From: Pacificimonas aurantium | Lineage (GTDB): Bacteria > Pseudomonadota > Alphaproteobacteria > Sphingomonadales > Sphingomonadaceae | Direction of reading: 5' to 3' | Assembly: GCF_020092905.1 (NCBI RefSeq) | Contig: NZ_JAGSGB010000002.1 | Span: forward strand, 868,001-932,000 | DNA length: 64,000 nt | Part shown: in pieces, positions 29,836 to 38,870 of the stretch | How positions within the stretch are numbered: position 1 is the first letter of the stretch | How the letters are laid out: the number at the start of each line of letters is the position of its first letter | Notes under the pieces: model-generated | Told to the model about the DNA's origin: nothing | The model's database searches: none | Seen by the model: only the letters and a program-made list of their open reading frames with translations | Made by a program: the position numbers and the translations under genes

Positions 29836-30927
29836 ATGACTGCCCCCCTTCGCGGCCTCTGCGCCCTTGTCGCCACCTGCCTGGCCGCTGCCCCGGCCTT
29901 CGCCGCCGAAGAAGCCGACTGGCTCGACGAGCATGTTCCCGCCCTCCTCGAACGTTTCGACGTGCCGTCCGCCGGGATCGCGCTGATCGAAGACGGCGAG
30001 ATCAGCCTCGTACGCCACTATGGCGAGCAGGAATGGGGCGTACCGGCAAATGAGGAAACGCTGTACAATGTTGCCTCGCTGTCGAAGCCGGTGAGCGCCG
30101 AGACCGTTTTGCGCCTGATCGCCGCGGGAGACGCCGCGCTCGATATGCCGCTGGCCGAATCCTATGTGGATGCCGACGTGGCCGACGACCCGCGCATCGC
30201 CGCGCTGACCCCCGAACTGGTCATGCGCCACCGGACCGGCTTTCCGAACTGGCGCTACGAGACGGAGGGGACGCTGCGCTTTCTGCGCGATCCCGATACG
30301 GAGACGGGCTATTCGGGCGAGGGCTATGAGTGGATGGCGAAGGCGGTGGCCGCGCATAGCGGCCGCGACTTCGAACAGGCCGCGCGCGAACTGGTGTTCG
30401 GCCCGGCCAACATGCCGCTGAGCTCCTTCACCAAGACCGGCAAGTTCTTCGGCCGCATCGCATACCCGTACAAGGCGGGCGAAAGCGTCTACAACGTCGT
30501 GCGAACCGAAATGTCCGCGTCCGACGACCTGCGTACCACAGCGCGCGAATATGCCCGCTTCATGATCGACGTCTGGGAAGGAGACCGCGTGCCGGCGGCC
30601 CTGCGCCGGGAGCAGACGGCGATCGAGCATTACCGAAGCGAGAAGTCCGCCTGCCCGGAAGCCGAAGCCGAACGAGCCGACTTCTGCCCGGCGCAGCAGG
30701 GCTGGGGCCTGGGCTGGTTCGTCTATGATTATGGCGACCGGACCATCGTCGAACATAGCGGGGGCGATGTGGGCGAGAGAACGCTCGCCTTTTACGACCT
30801 GACCAACAAGCGCGGCGTGGTCGTCCTGACCAACGGCGCGAACGGCACCGAAATCCTCACGCGCGTGGCGGGACGGCTCTACGGCGATGACCGCTTCGCC
30901 GCCTTCCTGATGGCGCCGTTCGGATAA
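29836..30927 (+). CDS. Secreted serine hydrolase, beta-lactamase/class C superfamily
   Basis: A 363-residue exported protein with a signal peptide ending near residue 24 (APAFA-A). The catalytic SxxK is SLSK at residues 81-84. The second motif reads YSG inside TGYSGEGYEW, where class C enzymes have YxN, and a late EHSGG gives the HxG-type third motif. The fold covers class C beta-lactamases, D-aminopeptidases, esterases and PBP-like enzymes. The Gly in place of Asn argues against a standard beta-lactamase. It is divergent from the membrane-anchored regulator. Confidence 0.85.
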   Translation: MTAPLRGLCALVATCLAAAPAFAAEEADWLDEHVPALLERFDVPSAGIALIEDGEISLVRHYGEQEWGVPANEETLYNVASLSKPVSAETVLRLIAAGDAALDMPLAESYVDADVADDPRIAALTPELVMRHRTGFPNWRYETEGTLRFLRDPDTETGYSGEGYEWMAKAVAAHSGRDFEQAARELVFGPANMPLSSFTKTGKFFGRIAYPYKAGESVYNVVRTEMSASDDLRTTAREYARFMIDVWEGDRVPAALRREQTAIEHYRSEKSACPEAEAERADFCPAQQGWGLGWFVYDYGDRTIVEHSGGDVGERTLAFYDLTNKRGVVVLTNGANGTEILTRVAGRLYGDDRFAAFLMAPFG

Positions 30928-30950
30928 CGCCTTTGCCGGGCGTCCCGCGC

Positions 30951-32477
30951 TCAGGCGGCGAGGAGGCGTTCCTTCAGCGCCTCGCCGTCTTCATCGGCAA
31001 GGGCCGCCTCGCGAAGCTCGGCCGCCCAGGCTGCGGGGGCCCGGCCCGGCGGGGGCGTGCGAAGCCCCTGCATGACGGCGGCGAAGTTGCGCAGGCCGCG
31101 CTCGAAGGTGTCGCCATAGCCCTTGATGAGGCGCTGACAGCGAACGATTTCGGTTGCGAGCACGCGGTCGCGAAGCGCGGTTTCGCGCACCTCGTCGAGC
31201 CAGGCGTCGATGCGCGCCTGTTCCTCTGCATAGCGCAGCGATCGCGGGCGCAGGGGCCGCATCCGCGACAGGATAAAGAGCATCGCATACCAGCGCAGGC
31301 TGGTCGTCTCGACATGCCGCCCCTTGCGGAACAGCGGATCGAGCAGGCGGGTCAGCGCACGGCTGCCGAGAATGGCGCGGCCCATACCTGCAGGCAGCGT
31401 CTCGCACACTTCCCTGAGCCGGGGATGCATATATTCGGTAACCTTTAGAAGCTGGTCGTCCTCCGCGCGCACTTCGCCGCGGACACGGTCCATCCGGGTC
31501 TCGCGAACCTTCAGGTCGGCCACACGGATCGTATCCTCATACGACATCCAGAGCGCGAGGTGCCGGGCGGCCTCGGCCGTCAGCGTGTAGGGCGGCGCGT
31601 CCAGAGCGGCGATCGAGAGGAGACGCCCCAGATATGCCTCGGCATAAGCGGCGCCCTGATAGTCCATCAGGCGCTGGACGCCGTGAAGCGCGGCCTCATG
31701 GGCCGGTTCAGGCAAGCTCCCCTGGATGCGGGCGGTCAGACGGCGACCGGTTTCGCTGGTCGGCGCCGGAAAGTCGGATTGAGGCTCTTCGGGCAGCGAC
31801 AGCTCCTGCTGAGCGGCGCGAAACCCCTCGTCGAAGCCGCGAAGATTGCTTTCAACGGCAATGCCGCTGCCTCGGATGGCATCTTCGAACGATCCGCGGC
31901 CGAACGGCAAGGCGCCGCTGCCTGCGAGCGCTCCGAACATGATCGCGCTGATGACGCTGCCCGCCCGCTCGGTGACGGCCTCCATGTCGAAGCCGATGAA
32001 ACGGCGGGAGCGCTGGGCCGCCGCCTCAAGGATTCGCTCGGCGCTGCCGCGCGCATCGCCCATGCCCGACTTCTCGCCGATCGCGTAGATGCGATGCGTG
32101 GAGCCGATCAGTGTCGTCCGGTCGGCGGAAGAGAAGCCGCGCAGAACCGCGCGTCCCGCCTCCATCAGTTCAGATGCAACCACGACATCGACGTCGCCGG
32201 GAACGGGCATCAGCGCCATGACCGGCGGTTCGTCAGGGTCGCCCGCCTGCGCGCGCTCACCCTGCTGCACCATTTCGACATAGTAGACGGTCGAGCCCGT
32301 GCGCTGGGCCACGCCCGGGACCGAGGTCCCCTGCGCCGTCCAGCCATGCGCCCGGGCCACGGTCTGCACCCAGTCGGCAAGCACACCGCCGCCCTGCCCG
32401 CCAAGGGCAAGGATGGCGACGCTGAGCCGTTTCGGCCCTGCCGCAGCGGTCGATTGTGGGGTCATGGAAGTCGCCAT
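30951..32477 (-). CDS. iorB: Indolepyruvate ferredoxin oxidoreductase beta subunit-like, extended form
   Basis: A 508-residue protein. The N-terminal 200 residues match the gamma/beta domain of 2-oxoacid:acceptor oxidoreductases (SVAILALGGQGGGVLADWVQ, AQRTGSTVYYVEM, FSSADRTTLIGSTHRIY). The last 300 residues are a helical region known from long bacterial IorB proteins. Together with IorA it would oxidatively decarboxylate an aryl 2-oxoacid to an acyl-CoA and reduce ferredoxin. The start overlaps the iorA stop as TGATG. The neighbouring isatin-hydrolase-like gene suggests that isatinate, an aryl glyoxylate, may be the true substrate. Confidence 0.88.
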   Translation of the reverse strand: MATSMTPQSTAAAGPKRLSVAILALGGQGGGVLADWVQTVARAHGWTAQGTSVPGVAQRTGSTVYYVEMVQQGERAQAGDPDEPPVMALMPVPGDVDVVVASELMEAGRAVLRGFSSADRTTLIGSTHRIYAIGEKSGMGDARGSAERILEAAAQRSRRFIGFDMEAVTERAGSVISAIMFGALAGSGALPFGRGSFEDAIRGSGIAVESNLRGFDEGFRAAQQELSLPEEPQSDFPAPTSETGRRLTARIQGSLPEPAHEAALHGVQRLMDYQGAAYAEAYLGRLLSIAALDAPPYTLTAEAARHLALWMSYEDTIRVADLKVRETRMDRVRGEVRAEDDQLLKVTEYMHPRLREVCETLPAGMGRAILGSRALTRLLDPLFRKGRHVETTSLRWYAMLFILSRMRPLRPRSLRYAEEQARIDAWLDEVRETALRDRVLATEIVRCQRLIKGYGDTFERGLRNFAAVMQGLRTPPPGRAPAAWAAELREAALADEDGEALKERLLAA

Positions 32478-34630
32478 CAGAACGCCCTCGCGGCACGGGC
32501 ACGTCCGTCCCAGCCCTGCAACATGGAAATCACGGCCTGCCGCACCTTGTGCACCAGCCGCTCCCAGCGGCCCGGATTGCTGACCAACTGCGCCTTGTAG
32601 AAACTGGGACAGAGAACGGCCGCATGGCTGACCTCTCCGCACAGGCCGCACCCGACGCAGCTATTGTCGACATGCGCCACCGGGTCCTGACGCAGCGGAT
32701 CGGGATTGGGCCGGATCGACAAGGACGGGCAGCCCGACAGACGGATACAGCTATGATCGCCCGTGCAGGTGTCGGGATCGACGCCGAACCGCTCGCGCAC
32801 GACGCGCTTACCGTCTTTCAACGCCTTCTTCTTCAGCGGCTTTTCGCGCCGCTGGCGATTCAGCATGCATTCCGAACTGGCGACGATCACTTTCGGCCCC
32901 TTTTCGGGAGTGGTCAGCGCCTCGCGCAGCGTGTCGCGCATGCGCGCGACGTCATAGGTGCGGTTCACCGAGCGCACCCATTTGCCGCCGACGCCGCGCA
33001 CGGCGCGCTCGATCGGATGCTGGGTGGTCCTGGCCTTGTTTTCCGCGCGTGACGACAGGATGTCCTGTCCGCCCGTGGCCGCCGAATAGCCATTGTCGAC
33101 GATCAGCGTGACGGTGTCGTCCTTGTTGAAGACGGCGTTGCCGATGCCCGAGGTCAGCCCGTTATGCCAGAAGCCGCCATCGCCCATGATCGCGATGGCG
33201 CGCTTGTCCTTCGGCTTGAACGCAGACGCACCGGCGGCCCCGAGCCCGTAACCCATCGTCGTGTTGCCGATGTTGAACGGCGGCAGGATGGAAAACAGGT
33301 GGCAGCCGATATCGGCCGAGACATGCGAAGGACCGAGTTCGCGCTCCACCAGCTTCATCGCGGTAAAGATCGGGCGCTCCGGACATCCGGTGCAGAAGCC
33401 GGCCGGGCGGCCGGGTATCTGCGCCGCCGCCTCTGCCGGAAGCGGGTCGCTGCGGGGCTGCTGCGGGGCGATGTCGGGTGCCCAGTCGCGCAGGAAACTG
33501 CCGAGACCGTCGCGAATGACCTGCGCGGTATATTCGCCTGCGCGCGGCATCGGATCCTTTCCGACGATCCGAGTCTGGATGTCGCTGCGACGCATCAGCG
33601 TGTTCAGCTCATGCTCGATGAATTCGGGCTGCCCCTCCTCGAGCACGAGGACGGCCTTTTTCCCCAGGCAGAAGTCGCGCACCTCGTCCGGGATCAGCGG
33701 ATAGGTGACATTGAGGCAGTAGATCGGAATGCGGCTGTTGCCGAAGGAATCGGACAGGCCGATCAGTTCGAGCGCGCGATTGAGATTATTGTAGAGACCG
33801 CCCTGGACGATGATACCGATCGCGCCGTCGCCTTCGGTCCCCCGGTCATCGCCGCCTTGCGGCCCGAACCACTCGTTGAGGCGGTTTTCACGGATGAACT
33901 CGATCGCCGCCGGCCAGCGGCGTTCCACCTTTTCCACCTCGTGCAGGAAATTCGCGGGCGGCAGGACGATCCGGTCGGTATCGCGCTGCGGGTTGGCGGC
34001 GGCGTCCGACACGGTGAATTCCGGGCGGATATTGTCCTTCGCGGTAAATTCCCCCGTCAGATGGCAGGAGCGCACGCGCAGTTCGAGCATGACGGGCGTG
34101 TTCGACGCCTCGGACAGCTGAAAGCCGCGTTCGACCATGTCGACGATGCTGGGAAGGTTCGGGCGCGGATCGAGCAGCCACATCTGCGACTTCATCGCGA
34201 AGGCGTGGGTGCGTTCCTGCATGATCGAGGAACCCTCGCCATAATCCTCGCCGACGATGACGAGTGCGCCGCCGCGCACCCCGCCCGATGCGATGTTGGA
34301 AAGAGCATCGGACGCGACATTGGTGCCGACCACAGACTTCCAGGCCACGGCACCGCGCAGGGGGTAATTCACCGAGGCGGCGAGCATGGCAGCCGCGGTC
34401 GCCTCGGACGCGCTCGCCTCGAAATGTACGTCGAGACCGGCGAGCAGGTCGTTGGCGTCGGCGAAGACATCCATCAGGTGGCTGATGGGCGAGCCCTGAT
34501 AGCCGCCCACATAGGCAACGCCGGACTGAAGAAGCGCCTTGGTGACGGCGAGAATGCCCTCGCCCTCGAAGCGCTCGCCAGCGCCGAGCTTCAGCTTCTC
34601 GACCTCTTTCTTGAACGAGCGTTCTGCCAT
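32477..34630 (-). CDS. iorA: Indolepyruvate ferredoxin oxidoreductase alpha subunit-like (thiamine diphosphate enzyme)
   Basis: A 717-residue protein with an N-terminal pyrimidine-binding domain (GYQGSPISHLMDVF, FEASASEATAAAMLAAS), a central domain, a thiamine-diphosphate domain with GDGGFWHNGLTSGIGNAVFNKDD, and a C-terminal iron-sulfur region (about residues 610-690) with several Cys clusters including SCVGCGLCGE. This is the IorA layout for CoA-dependent decarboxylation of aryl 2-oxoacids. It sits 4 bases after the cyclase gene and overlaps iorB, so the three form one operon (cyclase-iorA-iorB), with its promoter probably near the palindrome at 35472-35489. Confidence 0.92.
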   Translation of the reverse strand: MAERSFKKEVEKLKLGAGERFEGEGILAVTKALLQSGVAYVGGYQGSPISHLMDVFADANDLLAGLDVHFEASASEATAAAMLAASVNYPLRGAVAWKSVVGTNVASDALSNIASGGVRGGALVIVGEDYGEGSSIMQERTHAFAMKSQMWLLDPRPNLPSIVDMVERGFQLSEASNTPVMLELRVRSCHLTGEFTAKDNIRPEFTVSDAAANPQRDTDRIVLPPANFLHEVEKVERRWPAAIEFIRENRLNEWFGPQGGDDRGTEGDGAIGIIVQGGLYNNLNRALELIGLSDSFGNSRIPIYCLNVTYPLIPDEVRDFCLGKKAVLVLEEGQPEFIEHELNTLMRRSDIQTRIVGKDPMPRAGEYTAQVIRDGLGSFLRDWAPDIAPQQPRSDPLPAEAAAQIPGRPAGFCTGCPERPIFTAMKLVERELGPSHVSADIGCHLFSILPPFNIGNTTMGYGLGAAGASAFKPKDKRAIAIMGDGGFWHNGLTSGIGNAVFNKDDTVTLIVDNGYSAATGGQDILSSRAENKARTTQHPIERAVRGVGGKWVRSVNRTYDVARMRDTLREALTTPEKGPKVIVASSECMLNRQRREKPLKKKALKDGKRVVRERFGVDPDTCTGDHSCIRLSGCPSLSIRPNPDPLRQDPVAHVDNSCVGCGLCGEVSHAAVLCPSFYKAQLVSNPGRWERLVHKVRQAVISMLQGWDGRARAARAF

Positions 34631-34634
34631 GAAA

Positions 34635-35423
34635 TCAGCCCGCGACCAGCGCCAGCACCCGCAAGGGGCTGCCCGAGCCGCCCTCGATCTTCAGCGGCGG
34701 AGCGATGATGACCGCACCCGTCGGCGGCAGCTGGTCGAGATTTTCGAGGCACTGGAGCCCGTAGCGGCCCGCGCCGTGAAACAGCGTGTGCGCCGGATAT
34801 TGCGGATCAAGCAGATGCGCCTGCCCGGCATCGGTACCGATGGTTTCGACCCCGAAGCCGAGAACCTTGCGCTCGTTGACGAGAAACTCGACGGCGGCGA
34901 CATTGGGGCCGGGCGTATGCGCGCCGTCCTCGCGCCGGTTGGTGTAGGAATCGACATCGCGCTTCGACCAGTCGGTCCGCATCAGCACCCAGCACCCCTC
35001 CGGAATGCGGCCATGTTCGGCCTCCCAGGCCTCAAGATGCGCGCGGTCTAGAAGGAAATCCTCGTCCTCGGCGCTTTCCTTCGAGCAATCGATGACGACG
35101 GCGGGGGCGACGAAGTCGCGTGCCGGCAGTTCGTCGACCGCATTGCCCTCGAGGTCCTTGCCGCTGAACCAGTGGATGGGCGCGTCGAAATGCGTGCCGG
35201 TATGCTCGCTGACCGTGAAGTTGTTCCAGTACCAGGCCGCGCCGCGCTCGTCGTAGCGGGAGAGTTCCTCGCGGCTGAAGCCGGCGCACTGGTTGAATTC
35301 AGGCGGCAGCACCAGTGTCGGCGTGTCCTCCGACAGGGTCTGCGTCAGGTCGACGACCCGGATCTCGCCTGACGCGATCTGCCGCGCGCAGGTCGCCAGG
35401 ACATCGGTAGTGGAAACGGCCAT
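34635..35423 (-). CDS. Cyclase-family metal hydrolase (isatin hydrolase or kynurenine formamidase type)
   Basis: A 262-residue metallohydrolase. The metal-binding signature HTGTHFDAPIHWF is present, with a later FHGAGRYGLQCLENLDQLP segment that supplies further active-site residues. The family contains kynurenine formamidase KynB (about 210 residues), isatin hydrolase (about 260 residues) and related lactamases. The length and the operon with iorAB favour isatin hydrolase, which opens isatin to isatinate; this is inference. GGAGG lies before the ATG. No kynureninase or tryptophan dioxygenase is nearby, which argues against a kynurenine pathway. Confidence 0.85.
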   Translation of the reverse strand: MAVSTTDVLATCARQIASGEIRVVDLTQTLSEDTPTLVLPPEFNQCAGFSREELSRYDERGAAWYWNNFTVSEHTGTHFDAPIHWFSGKDLEGNAVDELPARDFVAPAVVIDCSKESAEDEDFLLDRAHLEAWEAEHGRIPEGCWVLMRTDWSKRDVDSYTNRREDGAHTPGPNVAAVEFLVNERKVLGFGVETIGTDAGQAHLLDPQYPAHTLFHGAGRYGLQCLENLDQLPPTGAVIIAPPLKIEGGSGSPLRVLALVAG

Positions 35424-35471
35424 TGCATCCTCCTCACATTCCCTCGAACATGGAAGGAGCGTGGAGCATCA

Positions 35472-35489
35472 AACTTGCATCTGCAAGTT
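35472..35489. promoter_or_regulatory. Perfect 18-base palindrome, likely MarR operator
   Basis: AACTTGCA and TGCAAGTT form perfect 8-base inverted arms with a two-base centre, the size expected for a MarR dimer. It lies between the divergent cyclase-iorAB operon (start 35423) and the marR-type gene (start 35514), so one protein bound here could control both. The ribosome-binding site of the marR gene begins about 15 bases downstream. Confidence 0.75.
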
Positions 35490-35513
35490 GTTTTTAACCT
35501 TGAAAGGGACCTG

Positions 35514-35978
35514 ATGGCTGACGATCCGCGGAAACGCGGGGACCCCGGCTCGCCGGACTTCGAGGTCGAGGCCTATCCGTTCTTCCTGCTGAACCGCACG
35601 GTCGGCCGGTACAATGCGGCCATCGATTCGGAACTGCGCGGCATCGGCATCGATATCCCCACCTGGCGCGTGCTGATGGTGCTGGGCGAGCAGTCGCCGC
35701 GGCCGACGGCGGAGGTGTCGCGCGCGGCGGTCATCAACATCTCGACGCTCAGCCGCCTCGCCGAGCGCATGAAGAAGGCCGGCCTGATCACGACGGTGCC
35801 GAGCCGCGACGACCGGCGCGTCACCGACTTGGCGCTGACGCGTCTCGGCGAAAGCAAGCTGAGCGAGGCGCGCGGGCTGACGGCCCCCTTTTACGAGAAG
35901 GTCATTCGCGGCTTTTCGAAGCGCGACTTCACCAACCTCCTGAAGCTGCTGAACCGCCTGTACGACAATCTGGACTGA
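35514..35978 (+). CDS. MarR-family transcription regulator (first of two)
   Basis: A 154-residue winged-helix protein. The dimer region FFLLNRTVGRYNAAIDSEL leads to a helix-turn-helix (TAEVSRAAVINISTLSRLAERMKKAGLI) and the wing with SRDDRRVTDLALT, the DxRxxxLxLT pattern of MarR. It starts at the ATG 35514 after AAAGGGACC. It is divergent from the cyclase-iorAB operon, with a perfect palindrome between them, and lies 79 bases before the monooxygenase gene. It is probably a ligand-responsive repressor of this aromatic island, with an aromatic acid or CoA thioester as a likely effector. Confidence 0.9.
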   Translation: MADDPRKRGDPGSPDFEVEAYPFFLLNRTVGRYNAAIDSELRGIGIDIPTWRVLMVLGEQSPRPTAEVSRAAVINISTLSRLAERMKKAGLITTVPSRDDRRVTDLALTRLGESKLSEARGLTAPFYEKVIRGFSKRDFTNLLKLLNRLYDNLD

Positions 35979-36022
35979 CATGTCCGGCAGCGCGCAGTGC
36001 CCCCCCCCTTGCCGACCGTACC

Positions 36023-36040
36023 ATATTATTTTAAGTATAA
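36023..36040 (+). promoter_or_regulatory. AT-rich element before the monooxygenase gene
   Basis: In otherwise GC-rich DNA this stretch reads ATATTATTTTAAGTATAA. It sits about 18 bases upstream of the ATG at 36058 and just before AAAGGAGG. The core TATTTTAAGT (36027-36036) recurs in reverse orientation at 41504-41513, upstream of the gentisate-dioxygenase-like gene. It may be a -10 region or an operator for the second MarR protein. Confidence 0.45.
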
Positions 36041-36057
36041 AACAAAAGGAGGCCTGC

Positions 36058-38361
36058 ATGCGTATTGCCTGTCTGGGGGGCGGCCCCGCCGGATTTTACT
36101 TCGCCATCTCGATGAAGCTCCGCAATCCGGAGCATGAGGTGCACGTGTTCGAGCGAAACCGCGCCGGCGACACGTTCGGCTGGGGCGTGGTCTTCTCCGA
36201 CCAGACGCTCGGCAACCTGACCGCCAACGACCCCGAAAGCGCCGCGGCGATCACCGAGAGCTTCGCCCATTGGGACGACATCGAAGTGAACGTCGAAGGG
36301 CGCTCGATCGTCTCGACCGGGCACGGCTTCATCGGCATCGGCCGCAAGAAGCTGCTGCAGATCCTGCAGGCGCGCGCGGGCGAGCTGGGCGTCGAGATGC
36401 ACTTCGAGACCGAATTCGACGAGGATCTCTCGGCCTATGCCGACTTCGACCTGATCGTGGCGGCGGACGGCGTGAACAGCCGCGTTCGCAGCGCCAACGA
36501 GGCAAGGCTCGACGTCGATATCGAAACCCGCGCGAACAAGTTCATCTGGCTGGGCACGAAGAAGCTGTTCGACGCCTTTGCCTTCATTTTCGAGGAAACC
36601 GATGCGGGCTGGATCTGGGCGCATGCCTACCGGTTCGACGAGACCCACTCGACCTTCATCGTCGAATGTTCGGAGGAGACCTGGCGCGGCCTCGGCTTCG
36701 ACGAGATGAGCCAGAACGACGCCATCGCCGCCTGCGAGCGAATCTTCGCGCGGCACCTGGACGGCGAAGCGCTGCTGACCAACGCGGCGCACAAGCGCGG
36801 TTCAGCGGCGTGGATCAATTTCAACCGCGTGCTCTGCGGCACCTGGCATTTCGACAATGTCGTGCTGCTGGGCGACGCCGCGCATACGGCGCATTTCTCG
36901 ATCGGCTCGGGCACGAAGCTGGCGCTGGAGGATGCGATCAAGCTGGCCGAGGTGCTGAACCGACCGGGCATTGCCGAAACGGGCCGGATGCAGCAGGCGC
37001 TCGCCGACTATCAGGAAGAGCGGCATGTCGAGGTGCTGAAAATCCAGAACAGCGCACGCAACTCGACCGAGTGGTTCGAAAGCGTGGAGCGCTATATCGG
37101 CTTCGACCTGCCGCAGTTCACCTATTCGCTGCTGACGCGCAGCCAGCGGGTGAGCCACGAGAATCTGCGCCTGCGCGACGAAGCCTGGCTGAAGACCGCC
37201 GAACGCTGGTTCTGGGAGACGAGCCCTGCCGGCGACGAGAGTGCGCCCGCGCAGCCCATGTTCGCGCCGCTATCCCTGCGCGGGCTGACCGTTCCCAACC
37301 GCATCGCGGTGTCGCCCGTCCTGACCTATGCCGCGGACGCCGACGGTCACGCCGGCGAATTTCACAAGGTCCATTACGGCGCACGCGCGCTCGGCGGCGC
37401 GGGGCTGGTCCTGACCGAGATGCTCGCCTGCACACCGGAAGGCCGCATCACGCCTGCCTGCCCCGGCCTGTGGGCGGACGACCAGGTCGAGGCATGGCGC
37501 ACGATCAACGAGTTCGCGCATGAAAATTCGGCCGCAAAGATCTGCGCGCAGATCGGCCATGCCGGCGCGCGCGGCGCCTGCGCGGTACCCGGAGGCTATG
37601 ACGAGCCGCTTGCCGACCCCTGGCAGCTGACGTCGGCGTCCGCCCGGCCATGGCGCGAAGGCGGCACGGTCCCGGAGGAACTGGACGAAGCCGGAATGGA
37701 CAGGGTGACGGAGGCCTTCGTCGCGGCGGCAAAGCGCGCCGTGGACGCCGGCTTCGACATGATCGAGCTGCAGGTGGGTCACGGGTTCCTGCTGTCGAGC
37801 TTCATCACGCCGCTGATGAATGAGCGGACCGACGAGTATGGCGGAAGCCTGGGAAACCGGCTGCGCTTTCCGCTGCGCGTCGTCGAGGCGGTGCGCGAGG
37901 CGATTCCATCGGACATGCCGCTGGCGGCGCGCATCTCCGCCACCGACTGGGCGGGCAGTGACGGCATCGAGGCGGCCGACGCCGTCGAGATCGCAAAGGC
38001 GATGAAGGCGGCGGGCGCCGACCTGATCGACGTATCCGCGGGCGAAACCTCGGCCGAGGCGCGCCCGGTCTTCGGCCGCATGTTCCAGACGCCGTTTTCG
38101 GACCGGGTCAGGAATGAAGCCGACGTTCCGACCATGGCGGTTGGAAATATTACCGATTCGGATCAGGTAAATTCGATCCTGATGGCGGGACGCGCCGATA
38201 TGGTGGCGCTGGGCCGGCCGCATCTGGTTTCTCCCTCCTGGACGCTGCACGCCGCAGCAGAGGCGGGCTACAGCGATCAATATGTCCCGCCCGCCTATCG
38301 GCTGGGCCAGCAGCAGCAGACGCGGCTGGCGCAAAAACAGATAGAGGCTGACCGCGCGTGA
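36058..38361 (+). CDS. Fused FAD monooxygenase/OYE-type oxidoreductase acting on an aryl-CoA (anthraniloyl- or salicylyl-CoA)
   Basis: A 767-residue two-domain flavoprotein. Residues 1-390 are a class A FAD monooxygenase with GGGPAGFYFAI for the ADP part of FAD and the GDAAHTAHFSIGSGTKLALEDA second FAD motif. Residues 400-755 form an old-yellow-enzyme-like FMN domain (APLSLRGLTVPNRI, QIGHAGARG, NERTDEYGGSLGNR). This fusion is known in 2-aminobenzoyl-CoA monooxygenase/reductase of Azoarcus and salicylyl-CoA 5-hydroxylase of Streptomyces. It would hydroxylate C5 of an ortho-substituted benzoyl-CoA. The ATG has AAAGGAGG upstream, and the marR2 and thioesterase genes follow. Confidence 0.92.
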   Translation: MRIACLGGGPAGFYFAISMKLRNPEHEVHVFERNRAGDTFGWGVVFSDQTLGNLTANDPESAAAITESFAHWDDIEVNVEGRSIVSTGHGFIGIGRKKLLQILQARAGELGVEMHFETEFDEDLSAYADFDLIVAADGVNSRVRSANEARLDVDIETRANKFIWLGTKKLFDAFAFIFEETDAGWIWAHAYRFDETHSTFIVECSEETWRGLGFDEMSQNDAIAACERIFARHLDGEALLTNAAHKRGSAAWINFNRVLCGTWHFDNVVLLGDAAHTAHFSIGSGTKLALEDAIKLAEVLNRPGIAETGRMQQALADYQEERHVEVLKIQNSARNSTEWFESVERYIGFDLPQFTYSLLTRSQRVSHENLRLRDEAWLKTAERWFWETSPAGDESAPAQPMFAPLSLRGLTVPNRIAVSPVLTYAADADGHAGEFHKVHYGARALGGAGLVLTEMLACTPEGRITPACPGLWADDQVEAWRTINEFAHENSAAKICAQIGHAGARGACAVPGGYDEPLADPWQLTSASARPWREGGTVPEELDEAGMDRVTEAFVAAAKRAVDAGFDMIELQVGHGFLLSSFITPLMNERTDEYGGSLGNRLRFPLRVVEAVREAIPSDMPLAARISATDWAGSDGIEAADAVEIAKAMKAAGADLIDVSAGETSAEARPVFGRMFQTPFSDRVRNEADVPTMAVGNITDSDQVNSILMAGRADMVALGRPHLVSPSWTLHAAAEAGYSDQYVPPAYRLGQQQQTRLAQKQIEADRA

Positions 38362-38399
38362 CACCTGCGGGTAGAACTCCTCCCCGGAGGAGACGGATT

Positions 38400-38870
38400 A
38401 TGCAGGAAAAATATGGCGGCCGGGGACGCGGGCCGATGGAAGTCCGCGTCTGGCTTCGCATGCTGAGCTGCACCATGACGGTGGAGAAGGAACTCCGCCG
38501 GATGTTCACGGAGGAGTTTGGCACGACCCTTCCGCGCTTCGACGTGATGGCATCGCTGGAACGGCATCCCGACGGCCAGACGATGGGGCAGCTGTCGAAG
38601 GCGCTGCTGGTGTCGAACGGCAATGTGACCGCCGTCGTAAGGCAGTTGTCCGACAAGGGCCTGGTATCGACCCGCCCGGCGGAGAACGACCGGCGCACCA
38701 CGATCGTGGCGCTGACGGAAGAGGGCCGCAAACGCTTCGCGACACTGGCCAAGGCGCATCATGACTGGATCGGGTCCGTGTTCAGCGGCTTCGCGCCGGA
38801 GCGGCAGGAGGAGCTGTTCCACCTGCTGGCGGACCTGAAATCGTCCATAGGGGAAAGACTGGAAAAATGA
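38400..38870 (+). CDS. MarR-family transcription regulator (second of two)
   Basis: A 156-residue winged-helix protein: dimer helices (EVRVWLRMLSCTMTVEKEL), helix-turn-helix (TMGQLSKALLVSNGNVTAVVRQLSDKGLV) and wing (ENDRRTTIVALTEEG). The ATG at 38400 follows GGAGGAG; a GTG at 38358 that overlaps the monooxygenase stop is an alternative. Its stop overlaps the thioesterase start as ATGA, so the order monooxygenase-marR-thioesterase is translationally coupled. Its operator is unknown; the AT-rich TATTTTAAGT elements are candidates. Confidence 0.88.
   Translation: MQEKYGGRGRGPMEVRVWLRMLSCTMTVEKELRRMFTEEFGTTLPRFDVMASLERHPDGQTMGQLSKALLVSNGNVTAVVRQLSDKGLVSTRPAENDRRTTIVALTEEGRKRFATLAKAHHDWIGSVFSGFAPERQEELFHLLADLKSSIGERLEK

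Noticed and set aside
34635-35423. Cyclase gene as kynurenine formamidase in a tryptophan-kynurenine pathway
   Set aside because: The protein is about 50 residues longer than typical bacterial KynB, and no tryptophan dioxygenase or kynureninase is near. Kept only as a weaker alternative.
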